Positions 44,092 through 53,965 of a stretch of DNA of 64,000 bases are shown piece after piece. Source of the stretch: Seonamhaeicola algicola (GTDB lineage: Bacteria > Bacteroidota > Bacteroidia > Flavobacteriales > Flavobacteriaceae); NCBI RefSeq assembly GCF_007997385.1, contig NZ_VOSC01000030.1:248838-312837 (forward strand), in the 5' to 3' direction. The translations under genes and the position numbers were made by a program. Positions within the stretch are counted from its first letter, which is position 1, and every line of letters begins with the position of its first letter. The notes beneath the pieces were generated by a model, which worked only from the letters and a program-made list of their open reading frames with translations, was not told the origin of the DNA and ran no database searches.

Positions 44092-45525
44092 ATGAAAAAC
44101 TATCTGCTACTCTTTACTATTTGCTGCACCCTTATACAATGTAAAAACCCAGTAAAAAAGGAAAACATCATTCATGCAGAGCAATCCAAAACCATGCAGC
44201 AATTAAAAAGTGATTTTATAGCGCAACGTTTTGGAATGTTTATTTGCTATAACATTATGTCTTATGGAGCCAAATGGGGAGAAGCTAATTATCCAATTGA
44301 GGCATTTAATCCTCAGAAACTAGATTGTAACCAATGGGCTGAAGCGGCAAAATCTGCAGGTATGAAGTTCGGTTTGCTAACTACCAAACACCATGAAGGT
44401 TTTTGCTTATGGGATAGTAAATTTACGACCTATGATGTAGCTTCAACACCCTATAAAAAAGATATAGTAAAACAATATGTTGATGCCTTTAGAAAGAAAA
44501 ACTTAGGCATTGGACTCTACTATTCTATTTGGGACAGTACTCACAACATAGATAAAGATAGTATAACCTCTAATAAATTAGATTTTGTAAAAGGCCAAAT
44601 TACAGAGCTTTTAACCAATTATGGGAAAATAGACTACTTTGTTTTGGATGGGTGGTATTGGAAAATTGGACATCATGAAATTCCATACCAAGACATAAGA
44701 ACTTTAATTAGAAAATTACAACCAGATTGTTTAATAACCGACCATACACACCTGCAGGCACCTTACCACATGGAAATACCTTATTTTGAAGGGCCATTTG
44801 GAGCTTTCCCTCCAGAAGACAACACCATGGCTTCTGCTTTAGGGCATTGTAGTGTAAAAGGAAATGGTTGGTTTTGGAGTGAAAAAACCCCGAATGGATT
44901 AATTGAAGGCGATGGCATTGAAACCATTTTAGATAAACTTACAAAATGCGAAAGTAGATATTGCAACTTTATGCTTAATTGCATGCCTAATAGAGATGGC
45001 ATTTTAGATACTATTTACATTGACATGCTAAATGAAATTGGACAAAAATGGAAGCCTAACTCCTCTAGACCTAAGTTACCTAGACAAGACCCTCAAATTA
45101 TTGAAAGTTACCCAATAAAAACAATAACAGCAACTAGTGGAAATGCAGATTACTTAATTGATGCTCATCAAAAAGGGTCAGATCATTTTTATTGGAAATC
45201 AGATCCAAATTTACCACAAACAATAACTATAAATTTAGGTAAGCAAGAAGCTATTAATTCGCTTTTAATAGTACCAAACCACAAATGTAAACCCGCACCT
45301 GAAACAGCTTTAGCCGAAGGCAATATTACACACGCAAAATTAAGCTTAAGTACAGACAATATTAACTTTACTGAAGTAGCAGATGTAAAATGGGAACCTA
45401 ATGCAAAATATAAATCTATAAATTTTAAAACTTCAAACGCACAGTATTTAAAACTAGATATTATAAATGCTAACGGTAAAAAAGCCATTATTACCGAATT
45501 AGATGTTGGTTTAGCTCAACCATAA
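44092..45525 (+). CDS. GH29 family alpha-L-fucosidase / alpha-L-galactosidase with C-terminal F5/8-type domain
   Basis: A 477-residue lipoprotein (CTLIQC). Residues about 35-340 form the GH29 barrel; the nucleophile is D186 in YFVLDGWYW and KHHEGF (99-104) is conserved. The usual FxxHWG block near the N-terminus reads [14 protein letters not shown], so the sugar-contacting histidine is replaced. Residues about 345-477 look like an F5/8 type C (CBM32-like) sandwich. GH29 includes exo-alpha-L-galactosidases described from porphyran loci, and L-galactose is the 6-hydroxymethyl relative of L-fucose. With sulfatases next door and an agar pathway nearby, L-galactose is a likelier target than fucose, by inference. 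It ends the operon before a strong terminator. Confidence 0.87.
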   Translation: MKNYLLLFTICCTLIQCKNPVKKENIIHAEQSKTMQQLKSDFIAQRFGMFICYNIMSYGAKWGEANYPIEAFNPQKLDCNQWAEAAKSAGMKFGLLTTKHHEGFCLWDSKFTTYDVASTPYKKDIVKQYVDAFRKKNLGIGLYYSIWDSTHNIDKDSITSNKLDFVKGQITELLTNYGKIDYFVLDGWYWKIGHHEIPYQDIRTLIRKLQPDCLITDHTHLQAPYHMEIPYFEGPFGAFPPEDNTMASALGHCSVKGNGWFWSEKTPNGLIEGDGIETILDKLTKCESRYCNFMLNCMPNRDGILDTIYIDMLNEIGQKWKPNSSRPKLPRQDPQIIESYPIKTITATSGNADYLIDAHQKGSDHFYWKSDPNLPQTITINLGKQEAINSLLIVPNHKCKPAPETALAEGNITHAKLSLSTDNINFTEVADVKWEPNAKYKSINFKTSNAQYLKLDIINANGKKAIITELDVGLAQP

Positions 45526-45556
45526 GGATTTAAATAGACTCTTTAAACCTAATACA

Positions 45557-45596
45557 ACTTAAAACCCAACATAAATAATTATGTTGGGTTTTAAGT
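45557..45596. terminator. Bidirectional rho-independent terminator between Region A and Region B
   Basis: A perfect 16-base inverted repeat, core AAAACCCAACAT (45561-45572) with ATGTTGGGTTTT (45581-45592), 8-base loop. It lies between the convergent GH29-like gene and SusD gene and marks the border of the two polysaccharide loci. Confidence 0.88.
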
Positions 45597-45635
45597 ACTT
45601 CCAATAATAAAAATTATTATATAATTTTTATTATT

Positions 45636-47318
45636 TTAATTAACATAACCTGAGTTTTGTTCTAACTCTAATTCTGTGTTTAACTGTATTTCAGAAAAAG
45701 GAATAGGAAATAAATTATTAAAAGCTTCAATGGTAGTACCTGCAAAAGGATTTCCTAACACTGTTCTATCATACACTAAGCCTAACCTTGCTAATGTTAA
45801 TCTTCTATCTTCTTCATAATTCAGCTCTCTCATTCTCTCATCTAATATATAGTTAATATCTACATCTCCCGGAACTACAGGAATTGCTTGAGATCTACTT
45901 CTAACCACATTAATATCTGCTGCTGCTGCAATAGTGTTCTCTTGCCCTAAATAAGCTTCGGCTCTTAAAAGGTAAGTTTCGGCTACTCTTATTAAATACC
46001 AATCTGTAACTGTTTGACCTGAACTATTAGCCATTCTACCAGTAGATTCATCTAATAACAATTCGCTTGGGTGATCATTTGGTGTAGATATTTTTGCAAC
46101 GTTTGGGTAAAAATCACGTAGCGTATCTTGAGCAGATAAACCATTAAACCAGGATTGTGGGAAATCACTAATGTTTTGTCCAAAATAAGACGATGATGGG
46201 TTATCAACAATCCAATCTCTAGTAATATTTCTATTGTTATTTCTTAAATCAACATCCCAATTCCCATTACCCCAAATAGTATGCGTAAAATATGGTGTAG
46301 GTCTAACAAAACCTACAGGTCTTCCTCCATTCTGAGTGCTAGGGCCAAAGAATATTTTTTCGCCATCTGGGTCATTCAAAAACCAATATAAACAACCATA
46401 ATAGCGTTCATATTTAAAAGGTGTAGAACTTTCCCACTGCGCTATTGGTGTTCCACCTTGTATATTAAACTCTTCTTGTAGAACCAAAATACTTTCGGTA
46501 TTTCCTATATTTCTATTTTGGTTATTTCTTTGAAATAAATCCCAGTAAGGGTCTCCTTCTTCTGATGCTTTACTTCCAAATCGTGATGTCATTAAACTAA
46601 TGGCTGAATTATCTATTACCTTATTAGCAGCAGAAATAGCTTCAACGTAATTATCTGTTGCTATGTATAACTCGGCCAAAAAATGATAAGCAGCGGCACT
46701 ATTTAATTTACCTTCTGCAGAAATAGATGAAATATCTGGCAAGTTAGAAGCTGCAAATTCCATATCTGAAATTGCTTGACTTAATGTTTCTTCTTTAGAC
46801 GCTCTTAAAAAATCTCTTTTAGGCCCTGACACTTCTTCAAGTATGATAGGTACGCCTCCATATAAATATCCTAAACATCTATAAGCATACCCTCTAAACC
46901 ACCTAGCTTCAGCTACGTGAATATCTTTAACAGATTCGTCTAGATAATCTATAGCATCTATTCTACCTAATATTACATTAGAGTTTGCTATTATTTTATA
47001 ATAAAGCTTCCAAAACTCCAACACAGCGCCTGTTGATGGTGATAATTCTACTCTATAATCTCCAAAACCAGATGTTTCTGGGTTTCTAGCAGACATACAT
47101 AAATCTGTACCATTATGCATTATATTATTATTAACACCATTATGCAACTCTCTTAAAATACCATAGTTTGCAACAAGGGCTGTTTCAATATCGGTAGAGT
47201 TTGTGTATGAATTTTCTGGACTTAAAAATTCAAGTGGAACTTCATCGAGTTCATCTTTATCACATGAAATCACTAATGCTATTGTACAAACTAAAATTAT
47301 ATATTTATAAATATTCAT
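45636..47318 (-). CDS. SusD/RagB family glycan-binding lipoprotein
   Basis: A 560-residue SusD-type surface lipoprotein: the signal ends ALVISC followed by DKDELDEVP, an acidic export signal. It has the N-terminal SusD start (LEFLSPENSYTNSTDIETAL), the helical TPR part (VAEARWFRGYAYRCLGYLYGGVPII, AAAYHFLAELYIATDNYVEAI) and the C-terminal part ending with LLRAEAYLGQEN and YILDERMRELNYEEDRR. It captures oligosaccharides and closes over the SusC channel. It lies 11 bases after SusC. Region A has no SusC/D pair in view, so this pair probably serves the uronate polysaccharide of Region B. Confidence 0.95.
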   Translation of the reverse strand: MNIYKYIILVCTIALVISCDKDELDEVPLEFLSPENSYTNSTDIETALVANYGILRELHNGVNNNIMHNGTDLCMSARNPETSGFGDYRVELSPSTGAVLEFWKLYYKIIANSNVILGRIDAIDYLDESVKDIHVAEARWFRGYAYRCLGYLYGGVPIILEEVSGPKRDFLRASKEETLSQAISDMEFAASNLPDISSISAEGKLNSAAAYHFLAELYIATDNYVEAISAANKVIDNSAISLMTSRFGSKASEEGDPYWDLFQRNNQNRNIGNTESILVLQEEFNIQGGTPIAQWESSTPFKYERYYGCLYWFLNDPDGEKIFFGPSTQNGGRPVGFVRPTPYFTHTIWGNGNWDVDLRNNNRNITRDWIVDNPSSSYFGQNISDFPQSWFNGLSAQDTLRDFYPNVAKISTPNDHPSELLLDESTGRMANSSGQTVTDWYLIRVAETYLLRAEAYLGQENTIAAAADINVVRSRSQAIPVVPGDVDINYILDERMRELNYEEDRRLTLARLGLVYDRTVLGNPFAGTTIEAFNNLFPIPFSEIQLNTELELEQNSGYVN

Positions 47319-47328
47319 AATGCTTTTT

Positions 47329-50300
47329 TTAAAAAGTTAAATTGATACCTACAGAATAACTTGTCATAACAGGTCTAGCCCCTAGGTTAAAACCTGCGCC
47401 AGTTTCTGGGTCAATACCCTCCCATTTAGTCCAAGTAGCTAAATTTTTACCTGTTGCAAAAATGCGAAGCTGATCAAAAAATGTATCTTTTAATAATGAG
47501 TCAGGAAAACTATAAGAAAGTCTTACATCTTGTAATCTTACAAAACTTCTGTCTGACCACTTGTGCCTTGTTGTTACAGGGTTAGGGTCATCAACAAAAA
47601 TACCTGCATGAGGCGCATTTGGGTTTGCTGGAGACCACGGCTTAAATTCATTAACAACATTGTATGTACTTGCGTTGTCACTTCTCCATCTGTATTCTGT
47701 TGCTGTTGGTGTGTTTTGCCCTAAGTAGCCATCTTTTCCTCCTTGAATAGAATTAATAAATACACTTAAGCTTAAATTTTTGTATTTAAATTCATTAAAA
47801 ACACTAAAACGGTAAGCTGGTTCTGTTCTACCTAAAATTTTACGGTCTCCATCTTCAGAAATTGCATTGTCAATGTTTAAATCTGCAATAACTCTATTGC
47901 CTGGGTTAAAACCATCAGGTATATCATCGCCTATTTGATATATTCTACCTGTATCTACAAAATCATACACAGCACCTATAGATTCTCCAATGAATAAATT
48001 GTTTTGTATCAAATCATCCTCTTTACCATCTCCATCATCATCTTTTCCTAATACACTAACAACTTCGTTTTTATTGGTTGAAAAATTTACGGTACTTTTC
48101 CAAGTAAAGTTATCTGTTTGTATATTTAAACTAGATATAGATAATTCTAAACCTTTGTTTGCAACTTCTCCTAAGTTTGTTGTTATTTTTTCAAAACCTG
48201 TAATTCTGGGTATTTCAACCTCATAAAGAATACCTTCAGTTGTTGTATTATAATAGTTAACATTACCACTCAATCTGTTTTCTAGAATAGAAAAATCTAG
48301 CCCAAGGTTAAGCCCTGTTGTAGTTTCCCAAGATAAATCGTTATTACCTAGTGAGGATATAAATTGCCCAAATGCGGGTTTATCTCCAAATACGTATAAG
48401 AAGTCTGTTTGTGTTTGAGCTAACGTATCATATCTTCCTACTGTTCTATTACCCGTTTGCCCGTATGATGCCCTAAACTTTAAACTATTTACCCAAGGTA
48501 ACGCTTTTTCTATGAATGCTTCTTCGCTAAGTGTCCACCCCAATGCTAAAGATGGAAAAGTTCCAAATTTTGTTTCTGTACCAAAACCAGAAAAACCATC
48601 TCTTCTTACTGTAAATGTTACTAAGTATTTATTGTTATATTTATAATTTAATCTTCCCATTTGATAAATACTTCTTTCATCCCAAGCACCTGAAAACGCA
48701 AATTGTTGCCCTACACCAGACTCTAGAGCGTTGTAACCAAGTGCTTTATTTAAAAAAGTTCCAGATTCTGCTGTGGTATTCTCTCCTTTACGTTCTTCAA
48801 AACCATATAAAAGTGTTACATCTAAATTGTGCATATCATTTAAAGTTGTTGTATAAGTTAGCAAGTTATCTGTAGTTCTATCTGTAGTAAATGCGTTATA
48901 TTTAGAAGCTGTTCCTTCAAAATTATTACCATTTTTATCAAATCTAAAATCTCTATGCGTTCTATAACTTATACCGTGATTTATTTTATACTTCAACCCC
49001 TTTATAGGTAACTTAAATGTTGCATAAAAATTACCAAATAAATTTAAACGCTTATCCAATTGTTCTATCTCTAACCGTAACAAAGGACTTCTATCTATAC
49101 CTATTGGGTCTGTGTTTAAAGATCCATCTTCATTGTAAGGTGCTATTAGTGGTGAATATAGATTACCTAACAATAAATTTGCTTCAACTCCCGAATAATC
49201 ACCTTCAGTTAGAGATGTTTGCATACCTACAGTTAACCAATCTGTTACCTTATTTTCAAAATTGGCTCTTAGGTTAATTCTATCATAATTATCATTTCTA
49301 ACATATCCTTTTTGTTCTGTTCGACCTGCTGAAAGAAAATAATTTGTTTTTTCAGTACTGCCTGAAACATTAATATTAAAATTATGTATGTAAGCATCTT
49401 GTGTAACAAGATCTAGCCAGTTTGTATCCGTTCCGTTATTATAACCATCAATAATTGATTGGTAAGGAAATGTACTCACTATATCAAAATTTGGATTAGG
49501 CTCAGTAAAATTTGGGCCTAAAAAGGCTTGATCATAAAAACGCCTACGTAAATTATCAAGATAACCTTGCCTATTAGCTGGTTGTAATCTATTAGCAGGT
49601 GAATCAATAGAGTAGTAGCTTGAAATATTAATTTTTGGTTTATCACCTCTTTTTCCTCTTTTAGATGTTACAAGTATAACACCATTAGCCGCCTGGGATC
49701 CATAAATTGCCTGAGAACTAGCATCCTTCAATATGTCAATACTCGCTATGTCTGCTGGATTTATATCTGCGAGACTACCTCTGTATATTACGCCATCTAG
49801 AACTATAAGAGGTACATTCCCAACAAGTTTATTATCATTATCTACTGCAAATGTATTTCTACCCCTAACTTCAATTGTAGGTGAACCGCCTGCAGAATTC
49901 ACAGCTCCTACATTTAAGCCTGCTACAGACCCTTGTAATGATTGTACAATACTGGTATTAGGTTGATCTGCAAAAGCTTCAACATCAGCCCTTGCTACCG
50001 AGCCTGTAACGTCTGACTTTTTTTGAGCAACATAGCCTACCACTACTACCTCATCTAGTTTAGCTAGATCTTCTGTTAGTTTAATATCTAATTTAGTTTG
50101 ATTTTGAATTAGTATTTCTTGAGATATAAACCCTACGTAGCTAAAAACCAACGTGCTTCCTTTGGCTACATTTATAGAATAATTCCCATCAAAATCTGTT
50201 GTTGTTCCAATGGTTTCTCCTTTTACTATTATTGAAACACCAGGCAAAGGAAAACCATCATCATCAGTAACAACACCATTTACTTCTCTTATTTGTGATA

Positions 50301-50481
50301 ATTTATCATCAACTTGTATTAGTGTTGAATACTTAATATTACCATCTATTTTAAAAAAATAAATTTCGTTTGCATGAGCTCCTAAGTGCACTAAAACTAT
50401 TAATATTAAAAAAAAATTTATTCTTAATTTATAGTTTAGTAATGGCAAAGATTTCCCATTACTTTCTAGAAGTTTTTTCAT
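47329..50481 (-). CDS. SusC/RagA family TonB-dependent outer-membrane transporter
   Basis: About 1050 residues. A signal-type hydrophobic segment (FFLILIVLVHLGAHA) is followed by a carboxypeptidase-D-like plug extension (VNGVVTDDDGFPLPGVSIIVKG, GTTTDFDGNYSINV), the TonB-box region (LDEVVVVGY), the plug (SGSVARADVEAF-like start, IPLIVLDGVIY-type segment) and the 22-strand barrel ending VGINLTF. It imports oligosaccharides using TonB energy. The frame opens with a GTG at 50523, but the ATG at 50481 (MKKLLESNGKSLP) is a better start. A 7-base hairpin (GGAAATG / CATTTCC) lies in the leader near 50534-50553. Confidence 0.95.
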   Translation of the reverse strand: MKKLLESNGKSLPLLNYKLRINFFLILIVLVHLGAHANEIYFFKIDGNIKYSTLIQVDDKLSQIREVNGVVTDDDGFPLPGVSIIVKGETIGTTTDFDGNYSINVAKGSTLVFSYVGFISQEILIQNQTKLDIKLTEDLAKLDEVVVVGYVAQKKSDVTGSVARADVEAFADQPNTSIVQSLQGSVAGLNVGAVNSAGGSPTIEVRGRNTFAVDNDNKLVGNVPLIVLDGVIYRGSLADINPADIASIDILKDASSQAIYGSQAANGVILVTSKRGKRGDKPKINISSYYSIDSPANRLQPANRQGYLDNLRRRFYDQAFLGPNFTEPNPNFDIVSTFPYQSIIDGYNNGTDTNWLDLVTQDAYIHNFNINVSGSTEKTNYFLSAGRTEQKGYVRNDNYDRINLRANFENKVTDWLTVGMQTSLTEGDYSGVEANLLLGNLYSPLIAPYNEDGSLNTDPIGIDRSPLLRLEIEQLDKRLNLFGNFYATFKLPIKGLKYKINHGISYRTHRDFRFDKNGNNFEGTASKYNAFTTDRTTDNLLTYTTTLNDMHNLDVTLLYGFEERKGENTTAESGTFLNKALGYNALESGVGQQFAFSGAWDERSIYQMGRLNYKYNNKYLVTFTVRRDGFSGFGTETKFGTFPSLALGWTLSEEAFIEKALPWVNSLKFRASYGQTGNRTVGRYDTLAQTQTDFLYVFGDKPAFGQFISSLGNNDLSWETTTGLNLGLDFSILENRLSGNVNYYNTTTEGILYEVEIPRITGFEKITTNLGEVANKGLELSISSLNIQTDNFTWKSTVNFSTNKNEVVSVLGKDDDGDGKEDDLIQNNLFIGESIGAVYDFVDTGRIYQIGDDIPDGFNPGNRVIADLNIDNAISEDGDRKILGRTEPAYRFSVFNEFKYKNLSLSVFINSIQGGKDGYLGQNTPTATEYRWRSDNASTYNVVNEFKPWSPANPNAPHAGIFVDDPNPVTTRHKWSDRSFVRLQDVRLSYSFPDSLLKDTFFDQLRIFATGKNLATWTKWEGIDPETGAGFNLGARPVMTSYSVGINLTF

Positions 50482-50697
50482 ATTTTTGACATGTTTACTG
50501 TGGTTAATTAATTTTTTAATCACACTTATAATCGGGAAATGCTAGCCCATTTCCTGATTTTTTTGGTTGATTAAATACTTTATTTAGTTTATTGTTTTTT
50601 TCTTAGTTTATTTCATTGGCGTACTGTTTTTAGTTTAGTTGGTATTTATAGGGTTATCAAGTAGATTTAAAAAATTTTCTGCCTTAAATACGTGAAT

Positions 50698-51942
50698 TTA
50701 TTTTGTTAAATCATCAATCAATCCTTCTATACCTAATACACTAACATACAAAGTAAACAACATAATTAGAGATAGCATAATAATGTCATATGCCTTATTA
50801 CTATGTGCTTTCATTAATGATTTCTTACACGTTAAATAAAATACAGAACCTACTGTTACAGGTAACACAATAGCTATACTTGCTTGAGATAACATTAAAA
50901 TAAAAACAGGCCTAAACCCGAAAGCAATTCCTATAACACTAAATACTGTAAGTACTAAAACTATTAAACGAGAACTTAATGTTTTCGTATTCCTTTCCTG
51001 TTCATTATAATCAATAATTAACCAAGGAATTACCAATGTATTAGGTAAATGAGATGATAAACCTGCCGCTAGAATACCTATTACAAAAACACCAAGTGCT
51101 GCTTTACCTGCAATTGGCTCCATTAACGGAATCATTTCGGCTACATTGTTTAGGCTTAATCCTTGAACATTCAATGTTGAAGCTGCCGTAATTAATATAG
51201 CAGAACTTATTATAAACATTAAAGATGTACTTACAAAAGCATCTCTTTTTTGAACCTTGTTATCACCCATAGTCCAACCTGTATCTTTAACAATTTGAGA
51301 TCGTATAATGAATGCAAAAACAGATACTGTTGTCCCTACCATACCTGCTATAATGATAAAAGGGCTATTATCACTACCAGCAGCTGATTTAGGAAATTTA
51401 GGAATAAAGCCTTTTGCTAACTCTGAAATTGAAGGAAAATTTAAAAACATTGTTGTTATAAAAGCCAAGGCCATAATAGCTACCAAAATAGCTAGTATTT
51501 TTTCAAACAAATCATAGTTACCTAACCAAATAAGCACATATATTAAACTTCCAAAAATAATAGCCCACGCTAAAGATGATATATAAAAAGGCAACACAAC
51601 TGCTGACCATTCTGCCATAACATCTGCCATAATACCTAACAAACCCGTAAGCGCGCTAATTATTATTGTGCTTAGTGCAACAAGTAATAAAATAGCCAGA
51701 CTTGGGTGAATATGTTTTTTTATACCCTGAATAACAGTTTCATTAGTTACCATAGTATACTTACTAAACAGTACTATTAAATAATATGTCATTAAACAAC
51801 TTACCAATACAGTCCACAAAAGGTCTAAACCAAAATTTGCGCCAGCTTTAGACATAGATGTTACACTGCCTGTGCCAACGTTATAACCAATTAAAAATAT
51901 TCCAGGTAAAACACTTGCTATTATTTTTTTAACTTTTAACAT
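50698..51942 (-). CDS. NRAMP-related inner-membrane transporter lacking the metal-binding motif
   Basis: A 414-residue membrane protein with about eleven helices, related to the NRAMP group (LeuT fold). In true NRAMP metal carriers helix 1 carries DPGN; here the segment reads GIFLIGYNVGTGSVTSMSKAG, with no Asp. The helix 6 MPH motif is also missing (GTTVSVFAFIIRSQ). It is therefore unlikely to carry Mn or Fe in the usual way. Its position between SusC and a candidate lyase gene, with KduI and GH105 behind, suggests uptake of a uronate-derived sugar, or cation-coupled transport of another pathway metabolite. That role is inferred from neighbourhood only. Confidence 0.78.
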   Translation of the reverse strand: MLKVKKIIASVLPGIFLIGYNVGTGSVTSMSKAGANFGLDLLWTVLVSCLMTYYLIVLFSKYTMVTNETVIQGIKKHIHPSLAILLLVALSTIIISALTGLLGIMADVMAEWSAVVLPFYISSLAWAIIFGSLIYVLIWLGNYDLFEKILAILVAIMALAFITTMFLNFPSISELAKGFIPKFPKSAAGSDNSPFIIIAGMVGTTVSVFAFIIRSQIVKDTGWTMGDNKVQKRDAFVSTSLMFIISSAILITAASTLNVQGLSLNNVAEMIPLMEPIAGKAALGVFVIGILAAGLSSHLPNTLVIPWLIIDYNEQERNTKTLSSRLIVLVLTVFSVIGIAFGFRPVFILMLSQASIAIVLPVTVGSVFYLTCKKSLMKAHSNKAYDIIMLSLIMLFTLYVSVLGIEGLIDDLTK

Positions 51943-51974
51943 GTTTTGTGTTTTTGACAGAGTACTGTTTTAAT

Positions 51975-53933
51975 TTATTTTACAGCTTCTAATGTGTAGG
52001 TAATTTTATTCTCTTTAAATTCTACAAACATTGGGCTGGAGATTCCATTTCTATGTTCGAACTGCTCATTTGATAAAATCAAATTGATATTTTTGGAAAA
52101 ATTAGTAGACCATTTCACACCTTTACCTTCTAAATATAATGATACCGAATTATCAGTTTGTTTTATTGCAGTTTTCTCTCTACCATCATTAATTAGCATG
52201 GGCCAAACTAACCTTTTTATCCCTTCAAAACCTTTAAATTCATTAGTTATAGTAACATTTTTATCTGTAATAGATATTGTTTCAACAATCTGCTTTAAAT
52301 TGTTGTTATCAACCTTTTCAAAATTATAAGAAACACTAAATGTGACTTCAGAATCACTTTCAGTTACTATCTTAATTTCTGGTTCTAAATCTTTAAACTT
52401 AGCTAAGTATATCCAGTTTCCTTCATCATCTTTCCATGAAGGCCCTAAAGCCATAACGTTTCCTTCTCCGCTATATAACTCTGCAATACCTTCAGATGGC
52501 CCTAATTGCGGATGTCCATCTTGTAAATGAACACGTAAAATACCAGTTGGGTTGTATTTTTGATCACCACTTGTATCATACTCAACATAGTTTCCCTTTA
52601 AACTAGCAAATATTTTATGAAACGGTTTTACTGCAGTAACTACGGCGCCCCCTATATCTGCAGGGGCAGGATATTCTTCTATTGCACCATTTGAAAATTG
52701 CCACGCCTGCGCTAACATAGACATTGCTAGCATATTGTAGCATGTATGAACAGAGTATCTTTCATAGCCATGTTTTTTCTCAATAGGAAATCTGTTTTTA
52801 ACAATATACCCTGAACCATCTTCGCGAATCCAATTTTGAATAGAACTTAATGATAACATGGCGGCTCTTTTAAAAGCTCCTGCCTCTTTATTTAAGCCTG
52901 CTTTAGCGTAAGCTGATGCGTAGATTTCAAAAAGTACGCTTTGTTCTGCTTCATTCCATATATGATGACTACTTCTATACCCTGTTGGTAATTCTCCAAA
53001 GGGAGATTGTACAAACAAAGAAGTCCAAGCTCCCTTCCATAAATTATGTTTAAGTATAGAGTAATGCTGTCCTTTATAATCTAATTGCAACATTCCTGCT
53101 AAATAATGCCTAGCAAAAAGGTCATAGGCTAATGGATTACCCGGTTCATCATACATTCCTAAATCTGTGAAATTACTTAGTTGATACTTAATCATACGTT
53201 CAGCATAATCTACAGTTGTAAACCCTTCTTTGGCTCTTAAATATTCGCCAGAAGCATGTACTAAGATCCAATTAAGATTTTTTTCTTGGTTATAAAATGC
53301 ATATAGCTTCTCGATATTTATCGATTTCAATTTTTCATCCCAAGAATTAACTTGTTCCTTACTGGCATTAGTTTTAAACAATCTATAAGCCAGCATAACA
53401 GGCCAAGTATAAAAATCACCATGATTACCATTAACTGTAGCATTTACCATATCAGTTAATGAAGCATCTAACGCCTTCATACCACTTATAGCCAAAGGAT
53501 TATCTTTCTCAATAGCACCAGAAGCCACTAATGCAGATACAGCATGTGCAAAACAAGGCGTACTATAATATTTTTCAGTTTTTTCAACAGGATCAATAAG
53601 GCGGCCTTCTTTATTTTGATACTTTAACATAGCTCTTACTTGAGCTTCAATTACTTTTAAATAATCATCCTTTTTAAGTCCTGTTGATATAAAACCGGTT
53701 GTATTTTCTTGTGATTGCAAAAACGCTTTGAGCTTACCTGAAAGCGGATGTAAACTATTATCTAAAGTAGTTTCAGAAAGTGCTTTTAATGGTATTAAAG
53801 TGGTATCTTTAAATAATTTTGAATTATTCAAACTTGTTTTTGTTTCTTTATTTTTTTGGGAACTACATGAAGTTATACAAATTATAAATAAAAATATATT
53901 AATGATTTTTATGTAACTGTTTTTTAATACCAT
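51975..53933 (-). CDS. Unclassified lipoprotein, candidate polysaccharide lyase or uronyl hydrolase
   Basis: A 652-residue lipoprotein (CITSC). The frame opens with a TTG at 53936, but the adjacent ATG at 53933 is the better start. Residues about 85-420 look like an alpha/alpha toroid: paired helices with Trp/Tyr/His-rich turns such as NWILVHASGEYL, MYDEPGNPLAYDLFARHYLAG, RSSHHIWNEAEQS (H324, H325, N328, E329 counted from the TTG) and YERYSVHTCYN (Y394, H397). Residues about 430-650 look like a beta-sandwich. This toroid plus sandwich plan occurs in several lyase families and in GH154-like enzymes; I could not assign a family. Its place beside KduI and GH105, which handle unsaturated uronates, favours a lyase. 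Confidence 0.75.
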   Translation of the reverse strand: MVLKNSYIKIINIFLFIICITSCSSQKNKETKTSLNNSKLFKDTTLIPLKALSETTLDNSLHPLSGKLKAFLQSQENTTGFISTGLKKDDYLKVIEAQVRAMLKYQNKEGRLIDPVEKTEKYYSTPCFAHAVSALVASGAIEKDNPLAISGMKALDASLTDMVNATVNGNHGDFYTWPVMLAYRLFKTNASKEQVNSWDEKLKSINIEKLYAFYNQEKNLNWILVHASGEYLRAKEGFTTVDYAERMIKYQLSNFTDLGMYDEPGNPLAYDLFARHYLAGMLQLDYKGQHYSILKHNLWKGAWTSLFVQSPFGELPTGYRSSHHIWNEAEQSVLFEIYASAYAKAGLNKEAGAFKRAAMLSLSSIQNWIREDGSGYIVKNRFPIEKKHGYERYSVHTCYNMLAMSMLAQAWQFSNGAIEEYPAPADIGGAVVTAVKPFHKIFASLKGNYVEYDTSGDQKYNPTGILRVHLQDGHPQLGPSEGIAELYSGEGNVMALGPSWKDDEGNWIYLAKFKDLEPEIKIVTESDSEVTFSVSYNFEKVDNNNLKQIVETISITDKNVTITNEFKGFEGIKRLVWPMLINDGREKTAIKQTDNSVSLYLEGKGVKWSTNFSKNINLILSNEQFEHRNGISSPMFVEFKENKITYTLEAVK

Positions 53934-53965
53934 CAAAAGTTTTTTTAGTTTAGTTTTTAAGTATA

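Noticed and set aside
39602-45525. Fucoidan locus, suggested by a GH29 fucosidase-like gene and sulfatases.
   Set aside because: No fucose-pathway enzymes are present, whereas GH117 and the anhydro-L-galactose enzymes point to agar or porphyran, where a GH29-type enzyme can act on L-galactose.
50534-50553. Hairpin GGAAATG/CATTTCC in the SusC leader as an attenuator or terminator.
   Set aside because: On the SusC strand it is not followed by a T-run, and the stem is only 7 bases; kept as a note in the SusC entry.
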